From Spirochaetales bacterium Spiro_07 (GTDB lineage Bacteria > Spirochaetota > Spirochaetia > Treponematales > Treponemataceae), in assembly GCA_001603145.1 (NCBI GenBank), contig LVBI01000007.1:58455-122454 (forward strand): a stretch of 64,000 bases of DNA, written 5' to 3'. The notes beneath the pieces are model-generated. The model saw nothing but the letters and a program-made list of their open reading frames with translations. It was not told the DNA's origin and did no database searches. Both the position numbers and the translations under genes were made by a program. This document shows, piece by piece, positions 16,668 to 24,495 of the stretch (position 1 is its first letter; every line of letters begins with the position of its first letter).

Positions 16668-16908
16668 ATGATTGACAAATGCGGCTACGTGCGTGCATTC
16701 TTCGTGCCACCGCGAAGGCATTGCACACGCGCCCGTGCAAAAAGCAGAAGAAACCTTGCGCGCAGAAGGAATCAGCAAAATCTTTTGCCTTGTCTTCAAA
16801 GACAACGAAATTGCAAACTCATTCTGGCAAAAGCAAGGCTACACGTTGCGCACAGACTTGAACTACCGCAACAAAAGCCTGAACGCCGCCGTCCCCCAAG
16901 GCGAGTAA
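16668..16908 (+). pseudogene. GNAT acetyltransferase relic, frameshifted and lacking the N-terminus
   Basis: Two plus-strand frames together read like the back half of a GNAT N-acetyltransferase. The first gives GYVRAFFV (16683-16706), the strand that leads to the acetyl-CoA loop. The second gives GIAHAPVQKAEETLRAEGIS and then FKDNEIANSFWQKQGYT, the typical helix and FY-xxGF-type ending. The switch falls where the pyrophosphate-binding Q/R-x-x-G-x-G/A loop should be, and there is no N-terminal half. The minus-strand ORF 16539-16805 over it looks like a shadow. A decayed gene at the edge of the accessory island. Confidence 0.7.
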
Positions 16909-16927
16909 ACAGCAGCGCAGAGACCAT

Positions 16928-16979
16928 CACATTTTTTCGGGGCTAAAACAGTGCAAATTCTACACTTTTTCGGGGCTGA
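16928..16979. repeat. Left-flank direct repeats of the accessory island
   Basis: Two copies of CATTTTTTCGGGGCT-like sequence (16928-16944 and 16961-16979). The second, with upstream bases from 16955, matches 23 of 25 positions at 20788-20812 in the same orientation. Confidence 0.65.
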
Positions 16980-17012
16980 AAAAAACAGGGCTGCCCGAAT
17001 AGACAGCCCTGC
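16979..17012 (-). terminator. Terminator of the DUF gene
   Basis: CAGGGCTG / CAGCCCTG arms with a ten-base loop and a T-run on the minus strand, 30 bp after the stop of the 17043-17738 gene. Confidence 0.88.
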
Positions 17013-17042
17013 AATTAGCGGAAAAAGCGCAAGTTTATGCGC

Positions 17043-17738
17043 TTATTCTGAAACCTTGCCGCGCTTGGCTACGGAATTATTCATTTTTTCGATTTCGGAT
17101 TCGGCTTTTGAAACAAAGTCGCCGTAAACAGCGGCGTTCACAAGGTTCATTGCTGTGAGGTATGCCACAAGCTTGTCGTTAATGGCGGAAAGCAGCGGTT
17201 TCTTGAGAGCGGATGCACTTTCATTCTTGTTTACGTTAGAAGCTGTAAATTCATCGTTCGCCTTGTTGAACTCGTCTTGCGCGGCTCTTAAATCGCTGAT
17301 GTACGAACCAACGCCGTCAAGAGCCTTGATTGAATCAGCAAGTTCCGAAGCTTCATAATCCTTAAGCATACTTTCAATAAAAGAAGATTCGTTCGCATAG
17401 CTTTCAGCTGTAATGCCCTTATACTTGTCGAATACAGCAAGGAGCTTTTCTGCGGCGGCCTTTTTCTCTGCAATTGGAATAACCGAGTAACCGTTAAGCA
17501 AAGTGCCAAGCGAGCGGATAATCTCGTCACGTTTTACATCTGCTTCATCAAGCGTTGAAGCGATTTTGTCAGCTTTGATTGCTATTGTGATTCTTTCAGA
17601 AAGTGACTCAATTTCAGCCATTGTGCTTTTAAGGTAATCATCACCTGCAATGCCGGAATCAGCTTTGTAAAGGCGGATGATAATGTCAGAAATTGTGTCG
17701 AGTTCTGTGACACGGACTGTTGTCCTAATCTTTTTCAT
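17043..17738 (-). CDS. Conserved hypothetical helical protein (DUF6261-like)
   Basis: A 231-residue, almost entirely alpha-helical soluble protein without a signal peptide or membrane segment. It is rich in Ala, Ser, Lys and Glu, has no cysteine or histidine cluster, and looks like a coiled helical bundle (YKADSGIAGDDYLKSTMAE; FDKYKGITAESYANES). It resembles DUF6261 proteins as I remember them, but this assignment is tentative. CTAGGAGGG precedes the ATG with good spacing, so translation should be strong. It is transcribed away from the palindrome array, whose nearest unit is about 120 bp upstream, so it is a candidate for control by whatever binds there. Confidence 0.7.
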   Translation of the reverse strand: MKKIRTTVRVTELDTISDIIIRLYKADSGIAGDDYLKSTMAEIESLSERITIAIKADKIASTLDEADVKRDEIIRSLGTLLNGYSVIPIAEKKAAAEKLLAVFDKYKGITAESYANESSFIESMLKDYEASELADSIKALDGVGSYISDLRAAQDEFNKANDEFTASNVNKNESASALKKPLLSAINDKLVAYLTAMNLVNAAVYGDFVSKAESEIEKMNNSVAKRGKVSE

Positions 17739-17855
17739 AAATTTTCCCTCCTAGTTTTGAATATTTATGAAGTTATCTTAATTATAAAACATGAATTTAA
17801 AATTGTAAAATAAAAGTTAACGGAATGTTAAAATTTTAAGAGTTACGGCTATAAA

Positions 17856-18130
17856 ACGTAATGATTACGATTTGCAAAATGAAAGTGAACAATCGTAATG
17901 ATTACGATTTGAGAAAATGGCAAAGTGAGCAATCGTAATGATTACGATTCAAGAAAATGACCAAAGTGAGCAATCGTAATCATTACGATTCAAGAAAATG
18001 ACCAAAGTGAGCAATCGTAATCATTACGATTCAAGAAAATGGCAAAGTGAGCAATCGTAATCATTACGATTCAAGAAAATGACCAAAGTGGGCAATCGTA
18101 ATGATTACGATTTGAAAATGCAGAGTGTAC
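17856..18130. promoter_or_regulatory. Array of seven tandem Zur-box-like palindromes
   Basis: Seven units of about 40-41 bp start near 17856, 17891, 17931, 17972, 18013, 18053 and 18094. Each carries the palindrome AATCGTAATNATTACGATT, with a central G in four units and C in three. Six contain TCGTAATNATTACGA perfectly and the first differs at one base. This 15-mer equals the 7-1-7 Zur-box consensus described in Bacillus subtilis. The spacer between palindromes (about 21-22 bp, AAGAAAATGRCCAAAGTGAGC type) is also conserved, so this is a tandem repeat, not CRISPR. It sits between two divergent genes, about 120 bp from each start. Binding by a Zur/Fur-family protein is inference. Confidence 0.85.
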
Positions 18131-18235
18131 ATATCACAAACCAAGCTTTACAAACTGTGTCATATGACTTAATCTGATTTTTATAAAAACGAGAAACAAA
18201 TTATAGCGCTCTGTTTAGTGTCGAGAGAATAAAAA

Positions 18236-20182
18236 TTGGGTAGCAGGAAATCACAATCAGAATTTTTACAAAAAGCAAAAGAAACAAAGAGCTTAGAAAC
18301 AGCTTTTCCTGAGATTCTTAATGAATGGGATTACGAGAAAAATACTGAAATAACGCCAAGCACAATAAGTTCTAAAAGTACAAAAAAAGTCTGGTGGATA
18401 TGCAAGAATAAACATAGTTGGAACGCTTCGATTTATGAAAGAGTTTATCATGATAAAACAGGTTGCCCTTTTTGCTATGGAAGACTTTTGATACAAGGTG
18501 TTAATGATTTAAAAACCGTAAATCCAGTATTAGCAAAGGAATTCCATCCTACAAAAAATGGAATTGTTACATCATCAACAGTAACTGCACATTCAAATAA
18601 GAAAGTCTGGTGGATATGCCCATTAGGGCATGAATATGATTCTTCAGTGAATAAAAGAATGCTTGGACAAGGATGTCCATACTGCGCCAACAAAAGAATC
18701 CTTATAGGATTTAATGATTTATATACAAAAAGGCCTGAAATAGCAAAAGAATGGGATTATGAGAAAAATGAAGGTCTGACACCGAAAGATGTAGTTCCGG
18801 GGTCAAATAAAAAAGTCTGGTGGATTTGTTCTGTTTGCGGAAATTCTTTTCAAGCTATAATTGCGGATAGAACAGTCCGTAACAACGGATGCCCCATTTG
18901 TGCTAAACAAAAAAGAGTTAATACTCGTATAAAAAAATTAACACAAAATAATTCACTGGATGATGATAAAGATTTAATAAAAGATTGGGATTATGAAGCA
19001 AATTACCCGAAAACACCAAAAGATTATACACCGAGGTCAAATGCGAGTGTTTATTGGAAATGCCATATATGTAATTATCAATGGAAATCAAAAATATTAA
19101 ATAAAGCTAGAAAAAATGGATGTCCAGCATGTTCCAATCGTGTTGTAATTGCCGGAAAAAATGATCTTGCGACAACGAATCCTGAATTAGCCAAAGAATG
19201 GCATCCAACTAAAAATGGTGACTTGACTCCAAGCCAAGTTTCTAGGGGAAGCGGCAAGCTGGTCTGGTGGCTGTGCCCTATGGGGCATGAGTATCAAGCA
19301 ACAATCTTAACAAGAAAAGGCGGACACGGAACAGGTTGTCCAATATGCTTCAACAGACGCCAAACATCTTTTGCAGAGCAAGCAGTCTTTTATTATATAA
19401 AGAAAATTTTCCCAACTGCAATAAATGGTTATAAAGCCCCTTTTTTAGGCAAAATGGAATTAGACGTATATATTCCATCTATAAAGTGGGCTATAGAATA
19501 TGATGGCAAAGCCTGGCACAAAGAAGAAACAATCGAAAGAGAAAAGCGCAAATATGAAATTTGCAGAAAGCACGGAATAAGATTATACCGCTTAAAAGAA
19601 GAAAAGCAGACTGACAAAGAATTTGGTACTTATGACAAAGCTTTAAACACTGATGATATGTGGACACCAGAAAAGCTGAATCAAACAATATATTATCTAT
19701 TATTAGATTTATGTCACAATCCATTCGCAATAACTTTTGATATTGATGTTGAGAAAGACAGATTTGCAATACAAGAAAACATGCAGGTAAAAATCGAAGA
19801 TTCAATTGCTACCAAATATCCTTTAGTAGCTCAAGAATGGGATTATGATAAAAACGGTGCGTTAAAACCAGAGATGGTTTCTCATGGTATGCATATGAAA
19901 GTTTGGTGGAAATGTTCTAAATGTGGTAATAACTTTCAAGCCGCAATAAGCCATAGATGTACTGGAACAGGATGCCCGAAATGTGGCATGAAAAAAAGCA
20001 GAGAAGTCCGTATGAAAAAAGTAGCGTGCATTTCATTGGAAACTGGTGAAGTAATAAGGATTTATAATTCAGCTACGGAAGCATGTAATGAACTGAAAAT
20101 GAAATCTGTTGGTAATGTAATTTCTGTCTGTAAGGGTAACCGCCCTAACGCGGGCGGTTTTTCATGGAGATATGTGGATTAA
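18236..20182 (+). CDS. Six-zinc-ribbon protein with PD-(D/E)XK-like nuclease core and NUMOD1-like tail
   Basis: A 648-residue soluble protein. It carries six repeats of a DUF4379-type (PF14311-like) zinc ribbon, each with (E/D)W(D/H), TP, VWWxC and a late GCPxC: five before residue 385 and one at about 550-605. Between them, residues about 385-465, is a Vsr/DUF559-like restriction-endonuclease fold: FAEQ, MELDVYIP, AIEYDGKAWH and YRLKEEK. The last 50 residues (YNSATEACNEL ... GGFSWRYVD) match NUMOD1-like DNA-binding motifs of homing endonucleases. Starts at TTG with GAGAG upstream; no in-frame ATG is near. The A+T-rich, Asn/Lys-rich coding differs from neighbours, pointing to transfer. DNA binding and cleavage are likely; target and biological role are unknown. 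Could be defence-related or a selfish nuclease. Confidence 0.75.
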   Translation: MGSRKSQSEFLQKAKETKSLETAFPEILNEWDYEKNTEITPSTISSKSTKKVWWICKNKHSWNASIYERVYHDKTGCPFCYGRLLIQGVNDLKTVNPVLAKEFHPTKNGIVTSSTVTAHSNKKVWWICPLGHEYDSSVNKRMLGQGCPYCANKRILIGFNDLYTKRPEIAKEWDYEKNEGLTPKDVVPGSNKKVWWICSVCGNSFQAIIADRTVRNNGCPICAKQKRVNTRIKKLTQNNSLDDDKDLIKDWDYEANYPKTPKDYTPRSNASVYWKCHICNYQWKSKILNKARKNGCPACSNRVVIAGKNDLATTNPELAKEWHPTKNGDLTPSQVSRGSGKLVWWLCPMGHEYQATILTRKGGHGTGCPICFNRRQTSFAEQAVFYYIKKIFPTAINGYKAPFLGKMELDVYIPSIKWAIEYDGKAWHKEETIEREKRKYEICRKHGIRLYRLKEEKQTDKEFGTYDKALNTDDMWTPEKLNQTIYYLLLDLCHNPFAITFDIDVEKDRFAIQENMQVKIEDSIATKYPLVAQEWDYDKNGALKPEMVSHGMHMKVWWKCSKCGNNFQAAISHRCTGTGCPKCGMKKSREVRMKKVACISLETGEVIRIYNSATEACNELKMKSVGNVISVCKGNRPNAGGFSWRYVD

Positions 20183-20194
20183 GCAAACATTACA

Positions 20195-20524
20195 TTAAGA
20201 ATCCAAAAGCGTTACGTTAATTAAAATATTTCCGTTCCTGTCTTGCGAGAATTCACAGTTACTAAAATCACAAGTATCTTTATTTCCATTGGTGTAAACA
20301 AATACAATATAATCGTTATAACAATTTATAGAGCTGATGCTGTTTTTATTTAATACCGACCTTTCAACGATATTACCACCTTTTTCTTGAAAATTGAAAA
20401 CTATGTAAGTTCCTCTTTCAAAAAGGATTTCTGCCATTTTTTCACAAGCATCAATTCTATTTCTTTCTGCAAAGCACAAGGAACTAAAAACTAAAACAAG
20501 TGTAATTAAAAAAGCTCTTTTCAT
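20195..20524 (-). CDS. Small exported protein, unknown function
   Basis: A 109-residue precursor with a clear Sec signal peptide (MKRAFLITLVLVFSSLCFA) and a mature domain of about 90 residues with two cysteines near CDFSNCEF and a beta-rich pattern (YIVFNFQEKG; YIVFVYTNGN). Cleavage probably follows CFA; the Cys in the LCFA region is not a standard lipobox. The track start is 24 codons upstream, but GGAGG lies seven bases before the ATG at 20524. The upstream extension in fact belongs to a separate remnant in another frame. No recognised family. Confidence 0.75.
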   Translation of the reverse strand: MKRAFLITLVLVFSSLCFAERNRIDACEKMAEILFERGTYIVFNFQEKGGNIVERSVLNKNSISSINCYNDYIVFVYTNGNKDTCDFSNCEFSQDRNGNILINVTLLDS

Positions 20525-20547
20525 ATTCAATCCTCCAAAATATTTTG

Positions 20548-20643
20548 CTAAGATACCTTTTGGCTTTCGCCTTTTTCGTAGCCTTTGTCTTTCCATTCTT
20601 CCGCAAATTTCTTCGCTGCTTTCTGCTGTTCAATTTGTGTCAT
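20548..20643 (-). pseudogene. N-terminal stub of an MmeI-like / type IIG DNA methyltransferase
   Basis: A 31-codon minus-strand ORF, too short for the track. It reads MTQIEQQKAAKKFAEEW and then KDKGYEKGESQK, the typical first residues of MmeI_N-domain restriction-modification enzymes, which normally continue with FW and a leucine-rich helix. Here the frame ends in VS-stop immediately after QK, and the rest of the roughly 900-residue enzyme is absent. It is interpreted as the remnant of a deleted restriction-modification gene. Confidence 0.6.
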
Positions 20644-20787
20644 GTGGTTATTATAGCAGATTTTCTTAGAAATTGGCAGAAAACTTGAAGGGCAAAGAAG
20701 AAATTGTCTTTCCTCTGAGTGCAGATGTGCCTATCCACTGACCGCAGATGCATCACTAATGAGAATTATTCTGGGCTGAAATGACGC

Positions 20788-20812
20788 GAATTCTACATTT
20801 TTTCGGGGCTGA
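20788..20812. repeat. Right-flank direct repeat of the accessory island
   Basis: Same orientation and 23 of 25 bases identical to 16955-16979 (core TTTTTCGGGGCTGA). A shorter relative, TTTCGGGGCTA, is at about 21660. Confidence 0.65.
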
Positions 20813-20837
20813 CGAACCGTAAACAAGCTGAAAGCTT

Positions 20838-21623
20838 TTACAGCTCTTTCAAGTTATTATCAACGCTTGTATCAGCATTGTCAGAACGATTTTTCTTTCC
20901 TTTGAGGCTGTTTTCTGCTGCAACCAGCTTATAGTTAATTGCCTTTCCATTAGTCAACACCCACTTGAAAGCTCTAATTGGCGCTGTGTCTTCAACCTTG
21001 CTTTTCCACACATTCAGAGCATCAAATCTGCGCTGCTTCCATGCGATGACTTTATCATAAGCGGCGGCAATTGGCTTATTGAGACGCATATTTCCTATCG
21101 TCGTCCATATCATATCGATAACGAATATGCACCATAGCACTATGCAAGCTATAAGTCTGATATTATACGGTATGCTCTTTGCCACAGCGCTCAATCCGGG
21201 ATGAACCCATTTGACCATTACCATAAGTGCTATTCCGAAAAACAAACCCGCCACAACGCTTATTCTGCCGTCAAAGTTAAGCGGATAATAGCTGTAATCC
21301 CAATAACGCTTATGGAAAAGCGCTTCCATGCTTATGCTGGTTATAAGCTCAACTATACTTGTCACCGTTCCAGCCAATATTATAAGAAGCCACCATTCTT
21401 GTATGGGATGGAACAAATCATAGCTGAAAGTGCACACCATGCAATAAATCGGACACAGCGGCCCGATGAAGACACCCCTGTCCATGAACTTGCCCTGCTC
21501 ACAGAGCGAAAAAATGGTAGACTCGTAAAACCAGCCAATAAATGCGTATATAAATGCCACTAAAGTCCATGCAGGAAAATCCAATCCTGCAAAGAGTTTT
21601 TCAATCAAAGTTAGTTCATTCAA
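20838..21623 (-). CDS. PF06541-type membrane protein (putative ABC transporter permease CmpB-like)
   Basis: A 261-residue protein with about five transmembrane helices in its first 180 residues and a basic cytoplasmic C-terminal tail. The signature of the family is present: GWFYESTIFSL, FMDRGVFIGPLCPIYC, then SMEALFHKRYWDYSYYP with a following FDGRIS. The family is annotated as a putative type IV ABC transporter permease but its function is not established. It starts with TTG at 21623, nine bases after AGGAGA; no ATG in frame lies nearby. Stands alone, 45 bp downstream of uvrD in the same direction. Confidence 0.85.
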   Translation of the reverse strand: MNELTLIEKLFAGLDFPAWTLVAFIYAFIGWFYESTIFSLCEQGKFMDRGVFIGPLCPIYCMVCTFSYDLFHPIQEWWLLIILAGTVTSIVELITSISMEALFHKRYWDYSYYPLNFDGRISVVAGLFFGIALMVMVKWVHPGLSAVAKSIPYNIRLIACIVLWCIFVIDMIWTTIGNMRLNKPIAAAYDKVIAWKQRRFDALNVWKSKVEDTAPIRAFKWVLTNGKAINYKLVAAENSLKGKKNRSDNADTSVDNNLKEL

Positions 21624-21668
21624 TTTAATCTGTCTCCTGCCGTCATTTTGAAACGAACAATTTCGGGG

Positions 21669-23972
21669 CTAGTCTTTTACGCGCATAAGCGAGCTTGCGC
21701 AATGTTCAGGCATGAACTGCTTTTTTGCACCTGACTCAAACGCCACGTATATGCTCAAATCGCCTTCGATATATGATGCTTTGCAGACAAGGCCGTAGCC
21801 GAAATCATCGTGATAGACTTTCGTGCCGGGCTTCCACCGCTCAAAAAGCGGGTCTGTTTTAGGCGTTTCACCGCCGTTCAGCACTTTCTGCCCTGCATTC
21901 AGCTTCCGCTCCCCTGCAAAGCTGAACCTTGCCGGCTTACGACCGAGCACTTCCACAGATTCGCGCTTAATTTCAGCCAAAAACGGGCTTGGGCTCATCC
22001 ATTCAGTGCGGCCGTAAAGGCGGCGCGAAGCCGTTGTTGTCAGATAAAGCTCATCGCGGGCGCGCGTAATGCCAACGTAAAACAGCCGCCGCTCCTCTTC
22101 AAGCTCTGAATCAACCTTGTCTTCGCGCGGAAAAATGCCTTTTTCTATGCCGGTGATTATTACGCGCGGAAATTCAAGGCCTTTGGTGTTATGCAGCGTA
22201 ATCAGCGTAACAGCATCGCTTGTGTCTTCAGCCTGAGTTACGGCGCGGTCTAGCTCGATGTGGTCAAAGAAAAGCGCAAGCCCTGCCCTAGTCTTTGGGT
22301 ATAAAGCCGCGCTGTTCGCAAGTTCCTGCATGTTCGCCACGCGCTGTGTGCCTGCAATTTCGTCTTGCGCAGAATGATATTCGCCCAAGCCAGAAGCCGA
22401 TATGACCTTTTCGATAAACGAAGCGAGCGTTTTTGCTTTTTCAAGCGGTGCATTTGAGAGCATCTGCTCTTCAATTGCAATCTGCGCCATGTCGGCAACT
22501 TCCTTTGACACAGCAGGTTCGCCATTTTCAGCCGATTTATCAAGCTCGGCGGCAAGGTTCTGCATTATCTCAAGGAATTGGAGTACGCCTTTTTTGGCTT
22601 TTGCCGGAATTGGCAGCGCTTCATCTGCACACGCTTCAAGAATGCTGCCGCGCAACACAGGCCGCTGTTCTGGCGACATTTCGAGCGTGCCATAAGTTGA
22701 GCGCGCAAAATCTATGATTTTCTGCTGGCTTGAGTTGCCCACACCGCGCAAAGGCTTGTTTACAACGCGCGCAAAGCTGATTTCATCTCTTGAATTGAGC
22801 ACAAGCGCAAGATAAGCGAGAATGTCTTTTATTTCTTCGCGGTCATAGAATTTAAGCGAACCGACAACGCGGTATGGAATTTTTCTGTTTAAGAACTCTG
22901 TTTCAAAGCCAAGCGACTGCGCGTTGGTTCTGTAAAGCACAGCCCAATCGCTGTAAGGGCAGCCTTTGCGGTATGCGGCTTTTATCATTTCGGCGCAAAA
23001 CGCAGTTTCTTCGTCTTGGTTTGCGAGGAACACAGCTACAGGCTTTTTGCCTTCGCCGCGCTCTGCTTTCAGCGTCTTGCCGAGCCGCCCCTTGTTGTTG
23101 CTGATAACTTCATCCGCAATTTTCAAGACCGGCGCAACAGAGCGATAGTTCCGCTCAAGCTTTATAAGCTCTGCACCTTTAAAGTTCTCTTGAAACGTAA
23201 GAATATTCTGCACTTCTGCGCCGCGGAAGCTGTAAATCGACTGGTCATCGTCACCGACAACGCACACATAAGTTTCTGGTCCGGCGAGCACTTTGAGAAG
23301 CTCAAACTGCGCCACGTTAGAATCCTGATACTCGTCAATCATTATCACCTGAAAACGGCGGTGCATCTGCTCCGCAATTTCTGGGTTTTCTTTCAAGATG
23401 CGCACAGGCAGCGCAATCAAATCGCCAAAATCGGCGTTACCTGTTTCATGCAGCCTGTCCTGATATTTCTGGTAATAATCTGCGAAATTCGGGTCTTCAT
23501 CGATTTCAGTGAGGTCGCTGTCTGGCAGCAGGCAATAGTCTTTTGCGCGCGAAATAAGATGTGTATAATGCGCGCACTGGTTGTGCGTCAGCTCAGGCGC
23601 GACCTTGCTTAGCAGCGTGAGCATGTCAGTGTCATCATAGATTGTAAAATTCGGGGCAAGCCCTGCATATTCAGCATAAACGCGCAAAAACCAAGAGCCG
23701 AAAGAGTGAAACGTTCTTATCTGCGCAAACTGTGCGTTTTCGTTGAGGCGGCACGCCCGTTCGCGCATCTCGTTTGCTGCTTTTTTGGTGAAGGTAACGG
23801 CCAGAATTGTGCGAGGGTCTGTGCCCTGCTCTATGAGCCACGCAATTTTGGTTGTTATTACGCGCGTTTTGCCCGAACCTGCACCTGCAAGAATCAGCAG
23901 CGGAGAACCTTCGTGCATAACAGCCTGGCACTGTTCAGGGTTGAGCAAGCTTAAATAATTATCTGATTGCAT
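21669..23972 (-). CDS. UvrD/PcrA-type 3'-5' DNA helicase
   Basis: A 767-residue superfamily 1A helicase. Visible motifs in order: Q motif (LNPEQCQAV), Walker A (AGAGSGKTRVITTK), DEYQDSN Walker B, GDDDQSIYSFRGA, ERNYRS, VTLITLHNTKGLEF and a late YVGITRARDELYL. The C-terminal region has a PcrA-like tail (VYHDDFGYGLVCK) that in relatives contacts RNA polymerase. It unwinds DNA in nucleotide-excision and mismatch repair and clears stalled replication. Its start overlaps the end of the upstream receiver gene by 14 bases, so the two are translationally coupled, an unusual partnership. Confidence 0.95.
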   Translation of the reverse strand: MQSDNYLSLLNPEQCQAVMHEGSPLLILAGAGSGKTRVITTKIAWLIEQGTDPRTILAVTFTKKAANEMRERACRLNENAQFAQIRTFHSFGSWFLRVYAEYAGLAPNFTIYDDTDMLTLLSKVAPELTHNQCAHYTHLISRAKDYCLLPDSDLTEIDEDPNFADYYQKYQDRLHETGNADFGDLIALPVRILKENPEIAEQMHRRFQVIMIDEYQDSNVAQFELLKVLAGPETYVCVVGDDDQSIYSFRGAEVQNILTFQENFKGAELIKLERNYRSVAPVLKIADEVISNNKGRLGKTLKAERGEGKKPVAVFLANQDEETAFCAEMIKAAYRKGCPYSDWAVLYRTNAQSLGFETEFLNRKIPYRVVGSLKFYDREEIKDILAYLALVLNSRDEISFARVVNKPLRGVGNSSQQKIIDFARSTYGTLEMSPEQRPVLRGSILEACADEALPIPAKAKKGVLQFLEIMQNLAAELDKSAENGEPAVSKEVADMAQIAIEEQMLSNAPLEKAKTLASFIEKVISASGLGEYHSAQDEIAGTQRVANMQELANSAALYPKTRAGLALFFDHIELDRAVTQAEDTSDAVTLITLHNTKGLEFPRVIITGIEKGIFPREDKVDSELEEERRLFYVGITRARDELYLTTTASRRLYGRTEWMSPSPFLAEIKRESVEVLGRKPARFSFAGERKLNAGQKVLNGGETPKTDPLFERWKPGTKVYHDDFGYGLVCKASYIEGDLSIYVAFESGAKKQFMPEHCASSLMRVKD

Positions 23973-24429
23973 TAATTCTGATTTTCTTTTTTGTTTCTGG
24001 TTTCTGCACGGCGGCCAGTTTCTTTTTTCTGCTCATTTCAAGCTGATTCTTTACATGCAGCAGAATTTCAGCCGGTGCAATCGGCTTAAGAATATAATCG
24101 TTTGCGCCTGATTTGATAATCTGAGAAACAATGTCCTCTTTTTCTACGCCGGTCAAAAAAATAACAGGCACGTCTTTTGTTTCTTTGTTTTGCTGCATCT
24201 TTTCATAGACTTCAAAACCAGAAACTTCAGGCATATTTATATCCAAAATCACAAGATCAACTTTATTTTCTGATAAAAACTTTAAGGCAGCTTTGCCGGA
24301 ATTAAGCGTGACAACTCTATAATGTGCTTTTAACGAAGACATAACGTGAACGTTCATAACTGAATCGTCGTCTACTGTTAAAATCAAAGGCAGTTCTTCA
24401 ACTAGAGTTTCTTCTTGAGCATCTATCAC
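23959..24429 (-). CDS. Single-domain response regulator (CheY-like) with basic tail
   Basis: A 156-residue receiver protein: acidic cluster TVDDDSVMN, phospho-acceptor Asp in LVILDINMP, Thr/Ser in VIFLTG and Lys in YILKPIAP. A 25-residue tail rich in Lys and Arg follows, with no output domain. Starts with GTG, five bases after a perfect GGAGGT. No kinase adjoins it. It is coupled to the uvrD/pcrA gene; whether this reflects function or simple gene packing is not clear. The receiver resembles that of the HD-GYP regulator at 2145. Confidence 0.9.
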   Translation of the reverse strand: MIDAQEETLVEELPLILTVDDDSVMNVHVMSSLKAHYRVVTLNSGKAALKFLSENKVDLVILDINMPEVSGFEVYEKMQQNKETKDVPVIFLTGVEKEDIVSQIIKSGANDYILKPIAPAEILLHVKNQLEMSRKKKLAAVQKPETKKKIRINAIR

Positions 24430-24495
24430 TTTTTACCTCCAAAGAACCTTTTGTTCTAATACTTTATAATCATTTCCCCAACTTTATAAACATAA

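Noticed and set aside
16539-16805. Minus-strand 88-residue ORF as a gene
   Set aside because: It overlaps the GNAT remnant on the other strand, lacks a ribosome binding site and has no recognisable similarity.
17856-18130. CRISPR array
   Set aside because: The palindrome is only 19 bp and the intervening sequences are nearly identical between units; true spacers would differ. No cas gene is in the window.
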